A stretch of DNA of 64,000 bases from Rhizobium nepotum 39/7 (GTDB taxonomy: Bacteria; Pseudomonadota; Alphaproteobacteria; Rhizobiales; Rhizobiaceae). Below the pieces are notes generated by a model. That model was not told where the DNA came from and ran no database searches. It worked only from the letters and a program-made list of their open reading frames with translations. Made by a program: the position numbers and the translations under genes. Positions 1 through 9,888 of the stretch are shown here, one piece after another (positions within the stretch are counted from its first letter, which is position 1; every line of letters starts with the position of its first letter). The stretch lies in contig NZ_JWJH01000007.1 in NCBI RefSeq assembly GCF_000949865.1, positions 182,963 through 246,962 of the forward strand, given 5' to 3'.

Positions 1-186
1 ACAAGGCGGGAGATGGAGGTTCTGACGTTGATGGCTGATGGCATGACCTCGACGGAAATTGGACGCCAGCTATCGATCCCCACCCACACGGTCGATTGGT
101 ACATCAATGGAATCCAGCGGCGGTTCAGCGCCAAGAACCGCCAGCATACCGTTGCGCTCGCCTTTCGCAATGGCTTGCTGAGCTAG
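1..186 (+). CDS. LuxR-family transcriptional regulator, C-terminal HTH (partial)
   Basis: Only the last 61 codons are present; the gene begins left of the window. The frame opens with TRREMEVL, the usual start of a LuxR/GerE DNA-binding domain. It continues with a helix-turn-helix (EIGRQLSIPTHTVDWYING) and ends in ALAFRNGLLS before TAG. This layout is typical of LuxR-type activators, in which the HTH is the C-terminal domain. The N-terminal sensor domain is not visible, so the signal (autoinducer or phosphorylation) cannot be judged. The gene lies about 105 bp upstream of pyruvate carboxylase on the same strand, and no functional link is evident. Confidence 0.8.
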   Translation, partial: TRREMEVLTLMADGMTSTEIGRQLSIPTHTVDWYINGIQRRFSAKNRQHTVALAFRNGLLS

Positions 187-291
187 CGCAAACAGGACAG
201 TTCCCGCCGGAATTGCCCTTCCCAAGGCCGGGTTTTACTGCTTAATTCCGCAGTGCAGCAGAAATTGTGTTTGGCGTGTGGGGAGACCGTC

Positions 292-3200
292 TTGAAAATA
301 TCGAAAATACTTGTTGCCAACCGCTCCGAAATAGCGATCCGAGTGTTCCGGGCAGCCAATGAGCTGGGAATAAAAACCGTCGCGATTTGGGCGGAAGAGG
401 ACAAGCTGTCTTTGCACCGCTTCAAGGCGGACGAAAGTTATCAGGTCGGCAGGGGTCCGCATCTCGCCAAGGATATGGGACCGATCGAGAGTTATCTTTC
501 GATCGAGGAGGTTATCCGGGTGGCCAGGCTTTCGGGAGCAGACGCGATCCATCCCGGCTATGGCCTCTTGTCCGAGAGCCCTGAATTCGTAGAGGCCTGC
601 AACAAGGCGGGCATCACTTTCATCGGACCGACGGCCGATACGATGCGCCAGCTCGGCAACAAGGTCGCCGCCCGCAATCTGGCGATCTCGGTCAATGTTC
701 CGGTGGTGCCGGCGACCGATCCGCTGCCGGACGATATGGCGCAGGTCGAGCGCATGGCGGAAGAGATCGGTTATCCGGTGATGCTGAAGGCCTCCTGGGG
801 CGGCGGCGGTCGCGGCATGCGCGCCATCCGCAAAAAGGAGGATCTGGCGCGTGAGGTGACAGAGGCCAAGCGCGAGGCGAAGGCCGCTTTCGGCAAGGAC
901 GAGGTCTATCTCGAAAAGCTGCTCGAGCGCGCCCGCCACGTCGAGAGCCAGGTTCTTGGTGATACACACGGCAATGTCGTGCATCTGTTCGAGCGCGATT
1001 GTTCGATCCAGCGCCGCAATCAAAAGGTAGTCGAGCGCGCGCCGGCACCCTATCTGAGTGAAGCGCAGCGTCAGGAGCTGGCAGCCTATTCCCTGAAGAT
1101 CGCAGCTGCGACCAATTACATCGGTGCCGGCACGGTCGAATATCTGATGGATGTCGATACCGGCAAATTCTACTTCATCGAGGTCAATCCACGCATTCAG
1201 GTGGAGCATACCGTCACCGAGGTCGTGACCGGCATCGATATCGTCAAGGCGCAAATCCATATTCTGGAAGGGGCTGCCATCGGCACGGCGGAATCCGGTG
1301 TGCCGCGCCAAGAGGATATCCGCCTCAACGGCCATGCGCTGCAGTGCCGCATCACCACGGAAGACCCGGAACACAACTTCATTCCCGACTACGGCCGGAT
1401 AACGGCTTACCGCTCGGCTTCCGGTTTCGGTATTCGTCTCGATGGCGGCACGTCCTATTCGGGAGCGATCATCACCCGGTATTACGATCCGCTGCTCGTC
1501 AAGGTGACCGCTTGGGCGCCGCAGCCGGACGAGGCGATTGCCCGCATGGACCGTGCGCTACGCGAGTTCCGTATCCGCGGCGTTGCGACCAACCTGACCT
1601 TCCTCGAAGCCATCATCGGGCATTCGAGTTTCCGCAACAACACCTACACGACCCGCTTCATCGATTCGACGCCGGAATTGTTCGCGCAGGTCAAACGGCA
1701 GGACCGGGCCACAAAGCTGCTCACCTATCTCGCCGATGTGACGGTGAACGGCCACCCGGAGACCAAAGGCCGCGTGAAGCCGCCGGCAAATGCCGCAAAG
1801 CCGGTGGTTCCTTATATCGACGCGCCGACGCCTGATGGTACCAAGCAATTGCTCGACAGGCTGGGGCCGAAGGGCTTTTCCGACTGGATGCGCAACGAAA
1901 AGCGGGTGCTGGTGACTGATACGACGATGCGCGACGGCCATCAGTCGCTGCTGGCCACGCGCATGCGCACCCACGACATTGCCGGGGTGGCGAGCGTTTA
2001 CGCCAAGGCATTGCCGCAGCTTCTTTCGTTGGAATGCTGGGGTGGCGCTACCTTCGACGTGTCCATGCGCTTCCTGACGGAAGACCCGTGGGAGCGCTTA
2101 GCGCAGATCCGTGAAGGCGCGCCGAACCTGCTTCTGCAAATGCTGCTGCGTGGTGCAAACGGTGTCGGCTACAAGAACTATCCCGACAATGTCGTGAAAT
2201 ATTTCGTCCGTCAGGCCGCAAGGGGCGGCATCGACCTGTTCCGTGTGTTCGACTGCCTCAACTGGGTGGAGAATATGCGGGTCTCGATGGATGCGATCGC
2301 GGAGGAGAACAAGCTCTGCGAAGCGGCCATCTGCTACACGGGCGATATCCTCAATTCGGCCCGTCCAAAATACGATCTGAAATATTACACCAACCTCGCC
2401 GCCGAGCTGGAACGTGCAGGCGCCAATATCATCGCCGTCAAGGACATGGCGGGGCTTTTGAAGCCTGCCGCCGCCAAGGTGCTGTTCAAGGCGCTGCGGG
2501 AGGCGACCAGCCTGCCGATCCATTTCCACAACCATGACACATCCGGCATCGCGGCTGCGACCGTGCTTGCCGCCGTCGATGCGGGCGTGGATGCCGTGGA
2601 TGCTGCGATGGACGCGCTTTCGGGCAACACGTCCCAGCCGTGCCTCGGCTCCATCGTCGAGGCGCTGGCCGGATCGGAACGCGATACCGGTCTCAATACC
2701 GAATGGATCCGTCGCATCTCCTTCTACTGGGAGGCGGCGCGCAATCAGTATGCGGCCTTCGAAAGCGATCTCAAGGGACCGGCTTCGGAAGTCTATCTGC
2801 ATGAAATGCCCGGCGGTCAGTTCACCAACCTCAAGGAACAGGCCCGCTCGCTCGGTCTAGAGAGCCGCTGGCACGAGGTGGCGCAGGCCTATGCCGATGC
2901 CAACCGGATGTTCGGCGATATCGTCAAGGTTACGCCGTCCTCCAAGGTCGTCGGCGACATGGCGCTGATGATGGTCAGCCAGGATCTGACCGTTGCCGAT
3001 GTCGAAAACCCTGATCGTGAAGTGTCTTTCCCGGACTCGGTGGTTTCGATGTTGAAGGGCGATCTTGGACAGTCGCCCGGCGGCTGGCCCGAAGCCCTGC
3101 AGAAAAAAGCGCTGAAGGGCGAAGCGCCCTACACCGTGCGTCCCGGCTCGTTGCTGCCGGATGCCGATCTCGGTGCGGAAAGAAAGGCGATCGAAACCAA

Positions 3201-3753
3201 GCTCGAGCGCTCCGTGAACGACTTCGAATTCGCGTCCTATCTGATGTATCCGAAGGTGTTCACCGATTTCGCGCTCACCGCCGAGACCTATGGTCCGGTC
3301 TCAGTCCTGCCCACCCATGCCTATTTCTACGGCATGGAGGATGGCGAGGAGCTGTTTGCCGATATCGAACGCGGCAAGACGCTGGTCATCGTCAATCAGG
3401 CCTCATCCGGCACTGACGATAAGGGCATGGTGACGGTGTTTTTCGAGATCAACGGTCAGCCGCGCCGCATCAAGGTGCCGGATCGCGCCCATGGCGCCTC
3501 CGGTTCCGCCGTGCGTCGCAAGGCGGAACTTGGCAACGGTACGCACATCGGCGCGCCGATGCCGGGCGTCATCTCCCGCGTCTTCATCAATCAGGGCCAG
3601 GAGGTCAAGGCCGGTGACGTGCTCTTGTCCATCGAGGCCATGAAGATGGAAACCGCGCTTCATGCGGAGCGCGATGGCAAGGTTTCCGAAGTGCTGGTCA
3701 AACCCGGTGACCAGATCGACGCGAAGGACCTGCTGATCGCCTACGCCGAATAA
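292..3753 (+). CDS. pyc: Pyruvate carboxylase
   Basis: Single-chain biotin enzyme of 1153 residues that makes oxaloacetate from pyruvate, bicarbonate and ATP in the cytoplasm, replenishing the TCA cycle. Domain order is biotin carboxylase with ATP-grasp (about residues 1-455, glycine loop GGGGRGM), carboxyltransferase (about 535-830, TMRDGHQS), then a C-terminal biotin carrier whose EAMKMET motif places the biotinylated lysine near residue 1118. I chose the TTG start because the product then begins MKISKILVANRSE as in rhizobial homologues and a GGGGAG ribosome site lies 6 bp upstream. An in-frame GTG 39 bp earlier is the alternative. Length fits the family. Two hairpins follow the gene. Confidence 0.97.
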   Translation: MKISKILVANRSEIAIRVFRAANELGIKTVAIWAEEDKLSLHRFKADESYQVGRGPHLAKDMGPIESYLSIEEVIRVARLSGADAIHPGYGLLSESPEFVEACNKAGITFIGPTADTMRQLGNKVAARNLAISVNVPVVPATDPLPDDMAQVERMAEEIGYPVMLKASWGGGGRGMRAIRKKEDLAREVTEAKREAKAAFGKDEVYLEKLLERARHVESQVLGDTHGNVVHLFERDCSIQRRNQKVVERAPAPYLSEAQRQELAAYSLKIAAATNYIGAGTVEYLMDVDTGKFYFIEVNPRIQVEHTVTEVVTGIDIVKAQIHILEGAAIGTAESGVPRQEDIRLNGHALQCRITTEDPEHNFIPDYGRITAYRSASGFGIRLDGGTSYSGAIITRYYDPLLVKVTAWAPQPDEAIARMDRALREFRIRGVATNLTFLEAIIGHSSFRNNTYTTRFIDSTPELFAQVKRQDRATKLLTYLADVTVNGHPETKGRVKPPANAAKPVVPYIDAPTPDGTKQLLDRLGPKGFSDWMRNEKRVLVTDTTMRDGHQSLLATRMRTHDIAGVASVYAKALPQLLSLECWGGATFDVSMRFLTEDPWERLAQIREGAPNLLLQMLLRGANGVGYKNYPDNVVKYFVRQAARGGIDLFRVFDCLNWVENMRVSMDAIAEENKLCEAAICYTGDILNSARPKYDLKYYTNLAAELERAGANIIAVKDMAGLLKPAAAKVLFKALREATSLPIHFHNHDTSGIAAATVLAAVDAGVDAVDAAMDALSGNTSQPCLGSIVEALAGSERDTGLNTEWIRRISFYWEAARNQYAAFESDLKGPASEVYLHEMPGGQFTNLKEQARSLGLESRWHEVAQAYADANRMFGDIVKVTPSSKVVGDMALMMVSQDLTVADVENPDREVSFPDSVVSMLKGDLGQSPGGWPEALQKKALKGEAPYTVRPGSLLPDADLGAERKAIETKLERSVNDFEFASYLMYPKVFTDFALTAETYGPVSVLPTHAYFYGMEDGEELFADIERGKTLVIVNQASSGTDDKGMVTVFFEINGQPRRIKVPDRAHGASGSAVRRKAELGNGTHIGAPMPGVISRVFINQGQEVKAGDVLLSIEAMKMETALHAERDGKVSEVLVKPGDQIDAKDLLIAYAE

Positions 3754-3786
3754 AAAGGCGTACTGGATCTTCGGATACGAGTTCAG

Positions 3787-3809
3787 ACGCCCGCCTTTTT
3801 GGCGGGCGT
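3787..3809 (+). terminator. Stem-loop after pyc
   Basis: A 9-bp perfect stem (ACGCCCGCC / GGCGGGCGT) with a TTTTT loop lies 33 bp after the pyc stop. No T-tract follows the stem, so alone it is a weak terminator. It may work with the second hairpin just downstream. Confidence 0.5.
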
Positions 3810-3845
3810 TGCCATTGATGACGACCGTCTATCACCCTCGACAAT

Positions 3846-3869
3846 GCCCGCCCTTGGCGGGCTTTTTTT
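3846..3869 (+). terminator. Rho-independent terminator after pyc
   Basis: GCCCGCC / GGCGGGC stem with a 3-nt loop followed directly by seven T residues. This is a textbook intrinsic terminator separating pyc from the DeoR-type regulator gene. Confidence 0.85.
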
Positions 3870-3890
3870 GTTGTGCCTTTCCTAAAACTC

Positions 3891-3930
3891 ACGTATGCAT
3901 GTTCGTGCACGTTTATTCATGTTTATGCAT
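3891..3930 (+). promoter_or_regulatory. Four tandem 10-bp repeats, candidate DeoR-type operator
   Basis: Four head-to-tail decamers, ACGTATGCAT, GTTCGTGCAC, GTTTATTCAT and GTTTATGCAT, end 8 bp before the regulator's start codon. The spacing equals one helical turn, so bound subunits would sit on one face of the DNA. DeoR-family regulators are known to use direct-repeat operators; autoregulation here is inference. Confidence 0.5.
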
Positions 3931-3938
3931 GGACCACG

Positions 3939-4739
3939 ATGAACGACCATTTTGTCAGCGAGCGGCAAGCGCTCATCCTTGCGCAATTGCGGCAGAGCGG
4001 CCGGGTACTCGCGCAGGATCTCGCGCAGAACTTCGGAGTTTCTGAAGACACTGTCCGCCGGGATCTGCGGGAAATGGCGGCGCGTGGGGAATGCCTGCGG
4101 GTTTATGGCGGGGCGTTGCTTTCCGGCAGCAAAACGGTGCCACTGAAGACGCGGATTACCGAGGATGCCGACCGCAAGGCCTCCCTGGCGCGCGCGGCCG
4201 TTCCGCTGCTGGAGCCGGGCATGGTCGTCTTCATCGATGCCGGCTCCACCAATCTTGCCATTGCAAGGGCGATCCCTGTCGGTCTCAGATTGACTGTGGT
4301 GACGAATACGCCTGCCATCGCCGCAGAACTGACGGGGCGGGCCGATATCGATCTGGTGCTGATCGGCGGCAAGGTCGATCCGGCTGTCGGCGCGGCAATC
4401 GACGCCATGGCGTTACGGCAACTCGAATTGATGCGGCCTGATCTCTGTATTCTCGGTGTTTGCGGCGTCGCCGCCGATACTGGCCTGTCGGCGGATGTTT
4501 TCGAGGATGCGGTGTTCAAGCGGCTTGCATGCAGCGCCAGCCAGCGGATCGTTGCCGCCATTACCACGGAAAAGCTGGGCCATAAGGCGGCCTTTCACGT
4601 GCATGATTTTTCGCCGCCCCTTTTCCTGGTGCTGGAACAGGATGCCGACCGTGCATTGGTCGAAGCGCTGTCGGCAAAAGGCGTGCATGTTCAGTGCGGC
4701 GAAGATGACGCTGCTCAATTTTCCCACGGTCAAGTCTGA
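3939..4739 (+). CDS. DeoR/GlpR-family transcriptional regulator
   Basis: A 266-residue DNA-binding repressor-like protein. The N-terminal winged HTH (about residues 8-60, VSEDTVRRDLREMAARGE) carries the family's TVRRDL signature. The remainder is the DeoR sensor domain, related to sugar-phosphate isomerases, with the phosphate-binding type stretch DAGSTNLAIA. The ATG was chosen because translation from it gives the normal compact N-terminus; an upstream in-frame GTG would run through the pyc terminator. The ribosome site is weak. The MFS gene follows 12 bp later, so the two are probably co-transcribed and the transporter is a likely target. The effector is unknown. Confidence 0.88.
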   Translation: MNDHFVSERQALILAQLRQSGRVLAQDLAQNFGVSEDTVRRDLREMAARGECLRVYGGALLSGSKTVPLKTRITEDADRKASLARAAVPLLEPGMVVFIDAGSTNLAIARAIPVGLRLTVVTNTPAIAAELTGRADIDLVLIGGKVDPAVGAAIDAMALRQLELMRPDLCILGVCGVAADTGLSADVFEDAVFKRLACSASQRIVAAITTEKLGHKAAFHVHDFSPPLFLVLEQDADRALVEALSAKGVHVQCGEDDAAQFSHGQV

Positions 4740-4751
4740 AGGATATTACCG

Positions 4752-5942
4752 ATGAACGGCCCCACGACATTTTCGCCGACAGGCACGCGCTCGTCCTATC
4801 TGACGCGGCACAGGCTTGGCGTGTCCCTGCTGTTTTTGATGAACGGTTTCATGATGGGATCGTGGGCTCCCAAGATCCCGGAATTTGCGGCGCGCTTATC
4901 CCTCAGTGAAAGTGCGCTCGGCCTGATCATTCTGGTTTTCGGCATCGGTTCGCTGGTTTTCATGCCCATCGCCGGCTCCCAGATCGCCCGGTTCGGCTCG
5001 CGCACGGTTAGCCTCGTGACGGCGGCGATCTTTTTGCCGACACTGCTTTTCATCTCCTGGGCCGGCACGATCTGGGCGGGAGTGATCGCAGTTTTCCTGT
5101 TCGGCGGACTGACGGGGGCGATGGATGTTGCCATGAACGCCAATGCGGTGGCGGTAGAGCGTGACATGCGCCGCGCCATAATGTCGTCGTGCCATGCCTT
5201 CTGGAGCCTCGGCGGCCTGATCGGCGCCGGTCTCGGCGGTTATCTCATCACGGCGATCGGCGTGCAGGGGCATGCGATCGCGCTGACGGTCATCGCGCTG
5301 GTATTGCTGGTTATTGCGTGGCCGCGCGTTCTTGCGGATCGCCCGCATGCCGAGGAGGAGCGCCCGAAAGGCGGCCTGCCGCTGACGCCCCTGCCGTGGA
5401 TTATCGGCCTGATGGCTCTGTTTTCTATGATTCCGGAAGGTGCGATCCTCGATTGGGGTGCTCTTTATCTGCGCAACGAACTCGGCGCTTCCGTCTCGCA
5501 GTCCGGTTTCGCCTTCGCTGCCTTTTCCATGACCATGGCGGCCATGCGTTTTGCCGGCGATCTGGTGCGCGACCGGTTCGGCGCGGTCAATACGCTGCGA
5601 TTCTGCTCCGTCATGTCGATTGCGGGTCTTCTGATTTCCGGTCTTGCGGGAAATTCTACCGTCGTGATTATCGGTTTCGCCATTGCCGGCATCGGTATTT
5701 CCAACATGGTGCCGATCGCCTTTTCGGCGGCAGGCAATATGCCCGGACTGGCGCCCGGCATCGGCCTGTCGGTCGTCACTACCATGGGCTATTCCGGCAT
5801 TTTGGTGGCGCCCTCGGCCATCGGCTTCATTGCCGAACATACCGGCCTTGCCAGCGTCTTTGTCGCTTTGCCGTTGCTGCATGTGGTGGTTTTGCTGCTT
5901 TCGCGGCTCGCCCGGCATGCGGATGGTGCGGGCAAGGAATAG
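4752..5942 (+). CDS. MFS transporter, YbjJ/fucose-permease-like
   Basis: A 396-residue polytopic inner-membrane protein with about 12 hydrophobic segments and a hydrophilic central loop near residue 200 (ADRPHAEEERPKG). It starts with a cytoplasmic leader and an LLFLMNGFMMGSWAPKIPE first segment, which is characteristic of the YbjJ-type branch of the major facilitator superfamily. The substrate is not predictable; a sugar or small organic solute is plausible given the DeoR-type regulator encoded just upstream in the same apparent operon. ispG follows after 120 bp. Confidence 0.85.
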   Translation: MNGPTTFSPTGTRSSYLTRHRLGVSLLFLMNGFMMGSWAPKIPEFAARLSLSESALGLIILVFGIGSLVFMPIAGSQIARFGSRTVSLVTAAIFLPTLLFISWAGTIWAGVIAVFLFGGLTGAMDVAMNANAVAVERDMRRAIMSSCHAFWSLGGLIGAGLGGYLITAIGVQGHAIALTVIALVLLVIAWPRVLADRPHAEEERPKGGLPLTPLPWIIGLMALFSMIPEGAILDWGALYLRNELGASVSQSGFAFAAFSMTMAAMRFAGDLVRDRFGAVNTLRFCSVMSIAGLLISGLAGNSTVVIIGFAIAGIGISNMVPIAFSAAGNMPGLAPGIGLSVVTTMGYSGILVAPSAIGFIAEHTGLASVFVALPLLHVVVLLLSRLARHADGAGKE

Positions 5943-6062
5943 GCGTCTCGAATTTTGCCATGATTGCGGTAAAGTAGAAGCTCTTATGCGTTGGGTGTTG
6001 ACAAGCAGGCCCCCTTGTTTCACCTCAATTACCAGACCTTGCCGCAAGCTCCAGAGACCGCC

Positions 6063-7313
6063 ATGACGTCACACGCCGATTACGATCCAAAGCCCCGCCG
6101 CGCATCCGTCGCCGTCGACGTGGGCGGCGTCATAGTGGGCGGCGGCGCGCCTGTCGTCGTGCAATCGATGACGAATACCGACACGGCCGATATCGATGCC
6201 ACCGTGCAGCAGGTGGCGGCACTCTTCCAGGCCGGTTCGGAAATGGTGCGCATCACCGTCGACCGCGACGAGAGCGCTGCCGCCGTGCCGAAAATCCGCG
6301 AGCGACTGCTGCGTCTTGGCATGGACGTGCCGCTGATCGGCGATTTCCATTATATCGGCCACAAGCTTCTGGCCGATCATCCGGCCTGTGCCGAGGCGCT
6401 GGCGAAATACCGCATCAATCCCGGCAATGTCGGCTTCAAGGACAAGAAGGACAAGCAGTTCGGCGAGATCGTCGAAATGGCGATCCGTTATGACAAGCCG
6501 GTTCGCATCGGCGTCAACTGGGGGTCGCTCGATCAGGAACTGCTGACGACGCTGATGGACAAGAACAAGGAGGAGGGGTTCCCGCTCTCCGCCCGTCAGG
6601 TCACCCGCGAAGCCATCGTCCAGTCGGCGCTGATTTCCGCCGAGCTTGCCGAAGAAATCGGCCTGCCACGCAACCGCATCATTCTTTCGGCGAAAGTCAG
6701 CCAAGTGCAGGACCTGATTGCGGTTTATTCGATGCTGTCGGAACGGTCCGACCACGCTTTGCATCTTGGTCTTACCGAGGCCGGCATGGGTTCCAAGGGC
6801 ATCGTCGCATCGTCTGCCGCCATGGGTTACGTGCTGCAGCACGGCATCGGCGACACGATCCGTGTGTCGCTGACACCGGAGCCGAACGGAGACCGCACCC
6901 GTGAGGTGCAGGTGGCGCAGGAATTGCTGCAGGTCATGGGTTTTCGCCAGTTCATTCCGGTCGTTGCGGCATGTCCTGGCTGTGGGCGCACCACGTCCAC
7001 CGTCTTCCAGGAACTTGCGCAGAACATCCAGAACGACATTCGCAAGAACATGCCGCTCTGGCGGGAAAAATATCCCGGCGTCGAGGCGCTCAATGTCGCC
7101 GTCATGGGCTGCATCGTTAATGGCCCCGGCGAAAGCAAACATGCCGATATCGGCATTTCGCTGCCCGGTACCGGCGAAAGCCCAGCCGCACCGATCTTCA
7201 TCGATGGAGAGAAGGCGCTTACCCTGCGTGGTCCCAACATCGCCGCCGATTTTGAAGCGCTTGTGATCGATTACATCGAAAAGCGTTTTGGCCGGAAAGA
7301 TGCGGCGGAGTAA
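6063..7313 (+). CDS. ispG: 4-hydroxy-3-methylbut-2-en-1-yl diphosphate synthase
   Basis: IspG (GcpE) converts methylerythritol cyclodiphosphate to HMBPP in the MEP isoprenoid pathway, using a [4Fe-4S] cluster. The 416-residue protein has the TIM-barrel part with signature [16 protein letters not shown] near the start. Three cluster cysteines are seen at residues 304, 307 (CPGCGRT) and 350 ([10 protein letters not shown]). ATG 6063 gives the normal N-terminus; a TTG 72 bp upstream is in frame but adds residues the family lacks. Another isoprenoid gene, ispA, lies about 2 kb downstream on the opposite strand. Confidence 0.97.
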   Translation: MTSHADYDPKPRRASVAVDVGGVIVGGGAPVVVQSMTNTDTADIDATVQQVAALFQAGSEMVRITVDRDESAAAVPKIRERLLRLGMDVPLIGDFHYIGHKLLADHPACAEALAKYRINPGNVGFKDKKDKQFGEIVEMAIRYDKPVRIGVNWGSLDQELLTTLMDKNKEEGFPLSARQVTREAIVQSALISAELAEEIGLPRNRIILSAKVSQVQDLIAVYSMLSERSDHALHLGLTEAGMGSKGIVASSAAMGYVLQHGIGDTIRVSLTPEPNGDRTREVQVAQELLQVMGFRQFIPVVAACPGCGRTTSTVFQELAQNIQNDIRKNMPLWREKYPGVEALNVAVMGCIVNGPGESKHADIGISLPGTGESPAAPIFIDGEKALTLRGPNIAADFEALVIDYIEKRFGRKDAAE

Positions 7314-7379
7314 AAACTACCGTGAAAATGCCGGAATTCCACTGTCATACCGCCTGAACCTTTCGGAGCACCAAAACAC

Positions 7380-8042
7380 ATGATCAAAAAAATCGCGATC
7401 GTTGCCCTTTGCGGGACCTATCTTTCCGCCTGCACCACGACCGATCCCTATACGGGTGAGCAGAAGATGTCGAACACGGCCGGCGGTGCTGGCATCGGCG
7501 CTGTCGTCGGCGCTCTCGGTGGTCTGGCTGTCGGCGGCTCGCCGGTCGGTCGCCGCAACGCCGCGCTCATCGGCGCCGGCGTTGGTGCGCTCGCCGGTGG
7601 CGCCATCGGCAACTATATGGATGGCCAGGAGTCCGAGCTTCGCGCCCAGCTTCAGGGAACCGGCGTTTCCGTCAGCCGCCGTGGCGACAGCATCGTTCTC
7701 AACATGCCGTCGAATATCACCTTCGCGACGGATCAGGATCAGGTTATTCCGCCGTTCTACCAGACGCTCGATTCCGTCGGCATCGTGCTGAACAAGTTCA
7801 ACCGCACGCTGATCGACATCAACGGCCATACCGATTCCACCGGCAGCCAGCAGCACAATCAGGCGCTTTCGGAGCGTCGTGCGGCGTCTGTTGCAAACTA
7901 TCTCGGCGCACGCGGCGTCGACCAGCGCCGTATCTCGACGCTCGGCTTCGGTGCCTCGCAGCCGATTGCCTCGAATGCCTCATCTGATGGCCGCGCACAG
8001 AACCGTCGTGTCGAAGTGTTGATTTCGCCGCTCAAGGGCTGA
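7380..8042 (+). CDS. OmpA-family lipoprotein with glycine zipper
   Basis: A 220-residue predicted outer-membrane lipoprotein. A short signal peptide ends in the lipobox LSAC (Cys18). Next comes a glycine/alanine-rich glycine-zipper segment (about residues 37-80), then an OmpA C-terminal peptidoglycan-binding domain (about 105-215) with the motif INGHTDSTGS and the closing NRRVEVLI. The arrangement matches YiaD-type proteins that tether the outer membrane to the cell wall. It stands alone between ispG and the convergent ispA. Confidence 0.9.
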   Translation: MIKKIAIVALCGTYLSACTTTDPYTGEQKMSNTAGGAGIGAVVGALGGLAVGGSPVGRRNAALIGAGVGALAGGAIGNYMDGQESELRAQLQGTGVSVSRRGDSIVLNMPSNITFATDQDQVIPPFYQTLDSVGIVLNKFNRTLIDINGHTDSTGSQQHNQALSERRAASVANYLGARGVDQRRISTLGFGASQPIASNASSDGRAQNRRVEVLISPLKG

Positions 8043-8058
8043 TCAGGCTGAAAAACGA

Positions 8059-8084
8059 TGAGCCGGGAAACCGGCTCAGCTTTT
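8059..8084. terminator. Bidirectional terminator between convergent genes
   Basis: TGAGCCGG-GAAA-CCGGCTCA stem with a stable tetraloop. T residues follow on the + strand, and on the - strand a T-run comes from AAAAAC upstream. It serves the lipoprotein gene and overlaps the stop codon of ispA. Confidence 0.75.
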
Positions 8085-8978
8085 CCGTTCTGCGATAAAT
8101 CTTGCGGCCGCGATGAGAATCGCGGCCTTTTCGCCATAGGGCTCCAGAAGTTCGCTGGCTTCGGTCACCTGTTCCTGAAGCTTGCCGCGCGCCCAGTCTT
8201 CACCGCGCAACGCGACCAGCGTTCCCTTGCCGCGTGCGGCATCCTTGCCGGTCGCCTTGCCCATGGTGGCGGCGTCTGCCGTCAGATCCAGAAGATCGTC
8301 GGCAAGCTGGAAGGCGAGGCCGATCTTTTCGCCGAAGAGACGCAATTTTTGCCGTTCGGAAACATCGCTGCCGGCGATGATCGCTCCCGCCTCGCAGGCG
8401 AAACGCAGCAGAGCGCCGGTTTTCATAGCCTGCAATGTAACAATGCCTGTCTCATCCGGCGTCTTCTTTTCCGCTGCAAGATCGAGCGCCTGCCCGCCTG
8501 CCATACCACCAATGCCCGCCGCACGGGCAAGCGCCAGCACGAGTGCTGCCTTGCGCTCGGCTTCGAGGGGATTTTCGTCCGAAGCGATAATATCGAAGGC
8601 CAGTGTCAGCAGGCTGTCGCCTGCAAGAATCGCGGTCGCCTCATCGAATTTGCGGTGCACTGTTGGTTGGCCACGGCGCAGATCGTCGTCGTCCATGGCC
8701 GGCAGATCGTCATGGACCAGAGAGTAACAATGCAGGCATTCCAGCGCGGCACCGACATAAAGAGCTGCTTCGGCGTCTCCGCCGGTGAGGGCCGTGCTTT
8801 CGATGACGAGGAAGGGCCGCAGGCGTTTGCCGCCGTTCAGCACACCATGGCGCATGGCGTCGAGCAGGTTTTGCGGACGCGTGATCTCGTCCACGCGTTC
8901 CTCTGCGGACAGCAGGCGGGCAAGCAGGGATTCGGTCTTTGCCGCGTTATCGCGCAGCCTCGTTTCGAAATTCGTCAT
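8076..8978 (-). CDS. ispA: Polyprenyl synthetase, farnesyl diphosphate synthase type
   Basis: A 300-residue all-helical prenyltransferase that condenses IPP with DMAPP or GPP. The first aspartate-rich motif (YSLVHDDLPAMDDDDLRRG) and the second (QLADDLLD) are intact. The residues just before the first motif match E. coli IspA, favouring a farnesyl diphosphate product, though chain length is only inferred. ATG 8978 was chosen because it gives the usual N-terminus (MTNFETRL); longer in-frame starts exist upstream. The gene is divergent from mtgA. Confidence 0.9.
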   Translation of the reverse strand: MTNFETRLRDNAAKTESLLARLLSAEERVDEITRPQNLLDAMRHGVLNGGKRLRPFLVIESTALTGGDAEAALYVGAALECLHCYSLVHDDLPAMDDDDLRRGQPTVHRKFDEATAILAGDSLLTLAFDIIASDENPLEAERKAALVLALARAAGIGGMAGGQALDLAAEKKTPDETGIVTLQAMKTGALLRFACEAGAIIAGSDVSERQKLRLFGEKIGLAFQLADDLLDLTADAATMGKATGKDAARGKGTLVALRGEDWARGKLQEQVTEASELLEPYGEKAAILIAAARFIAERKS

Positions 8979-9126
8979 CTGAGCGTCCATGCCGCGCTCT
9001 TTGGCATGCTGCACGAATGCAGGCAAACCTTTTCGTGATTCGCAGCTGCAACTGCTTGACCGGACTCGCCTTGAAGGCGGCAATGGAATATGAAAGGCTT
9101 CGATTGGTGCGGGGCTTTGACGAATA

Positions 9127-9873
9127 TTGAGCAGTACGCCTGAAAGCGACGCAGATTACGCCGTGCTGGCGGAAGACCGGAGCAGTCCGAAGGTGGATTT
9201 TCGCACGTTGGCAAAGCGTATCGTCATGACCTTGCTGGCATTGCTGATCCTGCCTTATCTGTTGATCCCGGTTTATGCGCTGCCGTTCTTCCGGCCTGTC
9301 TCGACGCTGATGCTTGCCGATCTGGTGACCCTGCAGGGCTATGACCGCCGCTGGGTGCCGCTCGAGGATATTTCTCCGCGCCTTGTGCAATCCGTGATGA
9401 TGTCCGAGGACGGGCAATTCTGTTTCCATGGCGGCGTCGACTGGAACCAGATGCAATCGGTCGTCAGCAATGCGCTGGAGGGGGCCTCCACCCGTGGCGC
9501 CAGCACCATTCCGATGCAGACGGCCAAGAACCTGTTTTTATGGAACGGCCGCTCGTTCTTACGCAAGGGGCTGGAGTTGCCGCTGGCGGTCGCGGCGGAT
9601 TTCATCTGGTCCAAGAAGCGTATGATGGAAATTTATCTCAACGTTGCCGAATGGGGACCGGGCATTTACGGCATCGAGGCCGCCGCGCAGCACCATTTCA
9701 AGGTGCCGGCTGCAAAACTCAGTTCCCGTCAGGCGGCGCTGCTTGCCGTTTCCCTGCCCAATCCCATTGACCGTGTCGCCAGCAAGCCGGGGCGCGGTCT
9801 CCAACGTCTCGCTGGTCTTATCGAACGGCGTGCACGCGCCTCCGGCGGCTATGTCGGCTGCGTGCTTGACTGA
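9127..9873 (+). CDS. mtgA: Monofunctional biosynthetic peptidoglycan transglycosylase
   Basis: A 248-residue membrane-anchored family 51 glycosyltransferase that polymerises lipid II into glycan strands on the periplasmic face. One N-terminal membrane segment (about residues 34-55) is followed by the catalytic domain, with [13 protein letters not shown] (catalytic Glu), [13 protein letters not shown] and [15 protein letters not shown] all present. The TTG at 9127 is the assumed start; a shorter product from an ATG at 9226 would begin right at the membrane segment. It lies convergent to galM with only 15 bp between. Confidence 0.93.
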   Translation: MSSTPESDADYAVLAEDRSSPKVDFRTLAKRIVMTLLALLILPYLLIPVYALPFFRPVSTLMLADLVTLQGYDRRWVPLEDISPRLVQSVMMSEDGQFCFHGGVDWNQMQSVVSNALEGASTRGASTIPMQTAKNLFLWNGRSFLRKGLELPLAVAADFIWSKKRMMEIYLNVAEWGPGIYGIEAAAQHHFKVPAAKLSSRQAALLAVSLPNPIDRVASKPGRGLQRLAGLIERRARASGGYVGCVLD

Positions 9874-9888
9874 TATCTGCCTGCGGCT

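Noticed and set aside
235..1374. 379-codon open frame antisense to pyc
   Set aside because: Antisense of a well-conserved biotin carboxylase domain; composition is that of a shadow frame.
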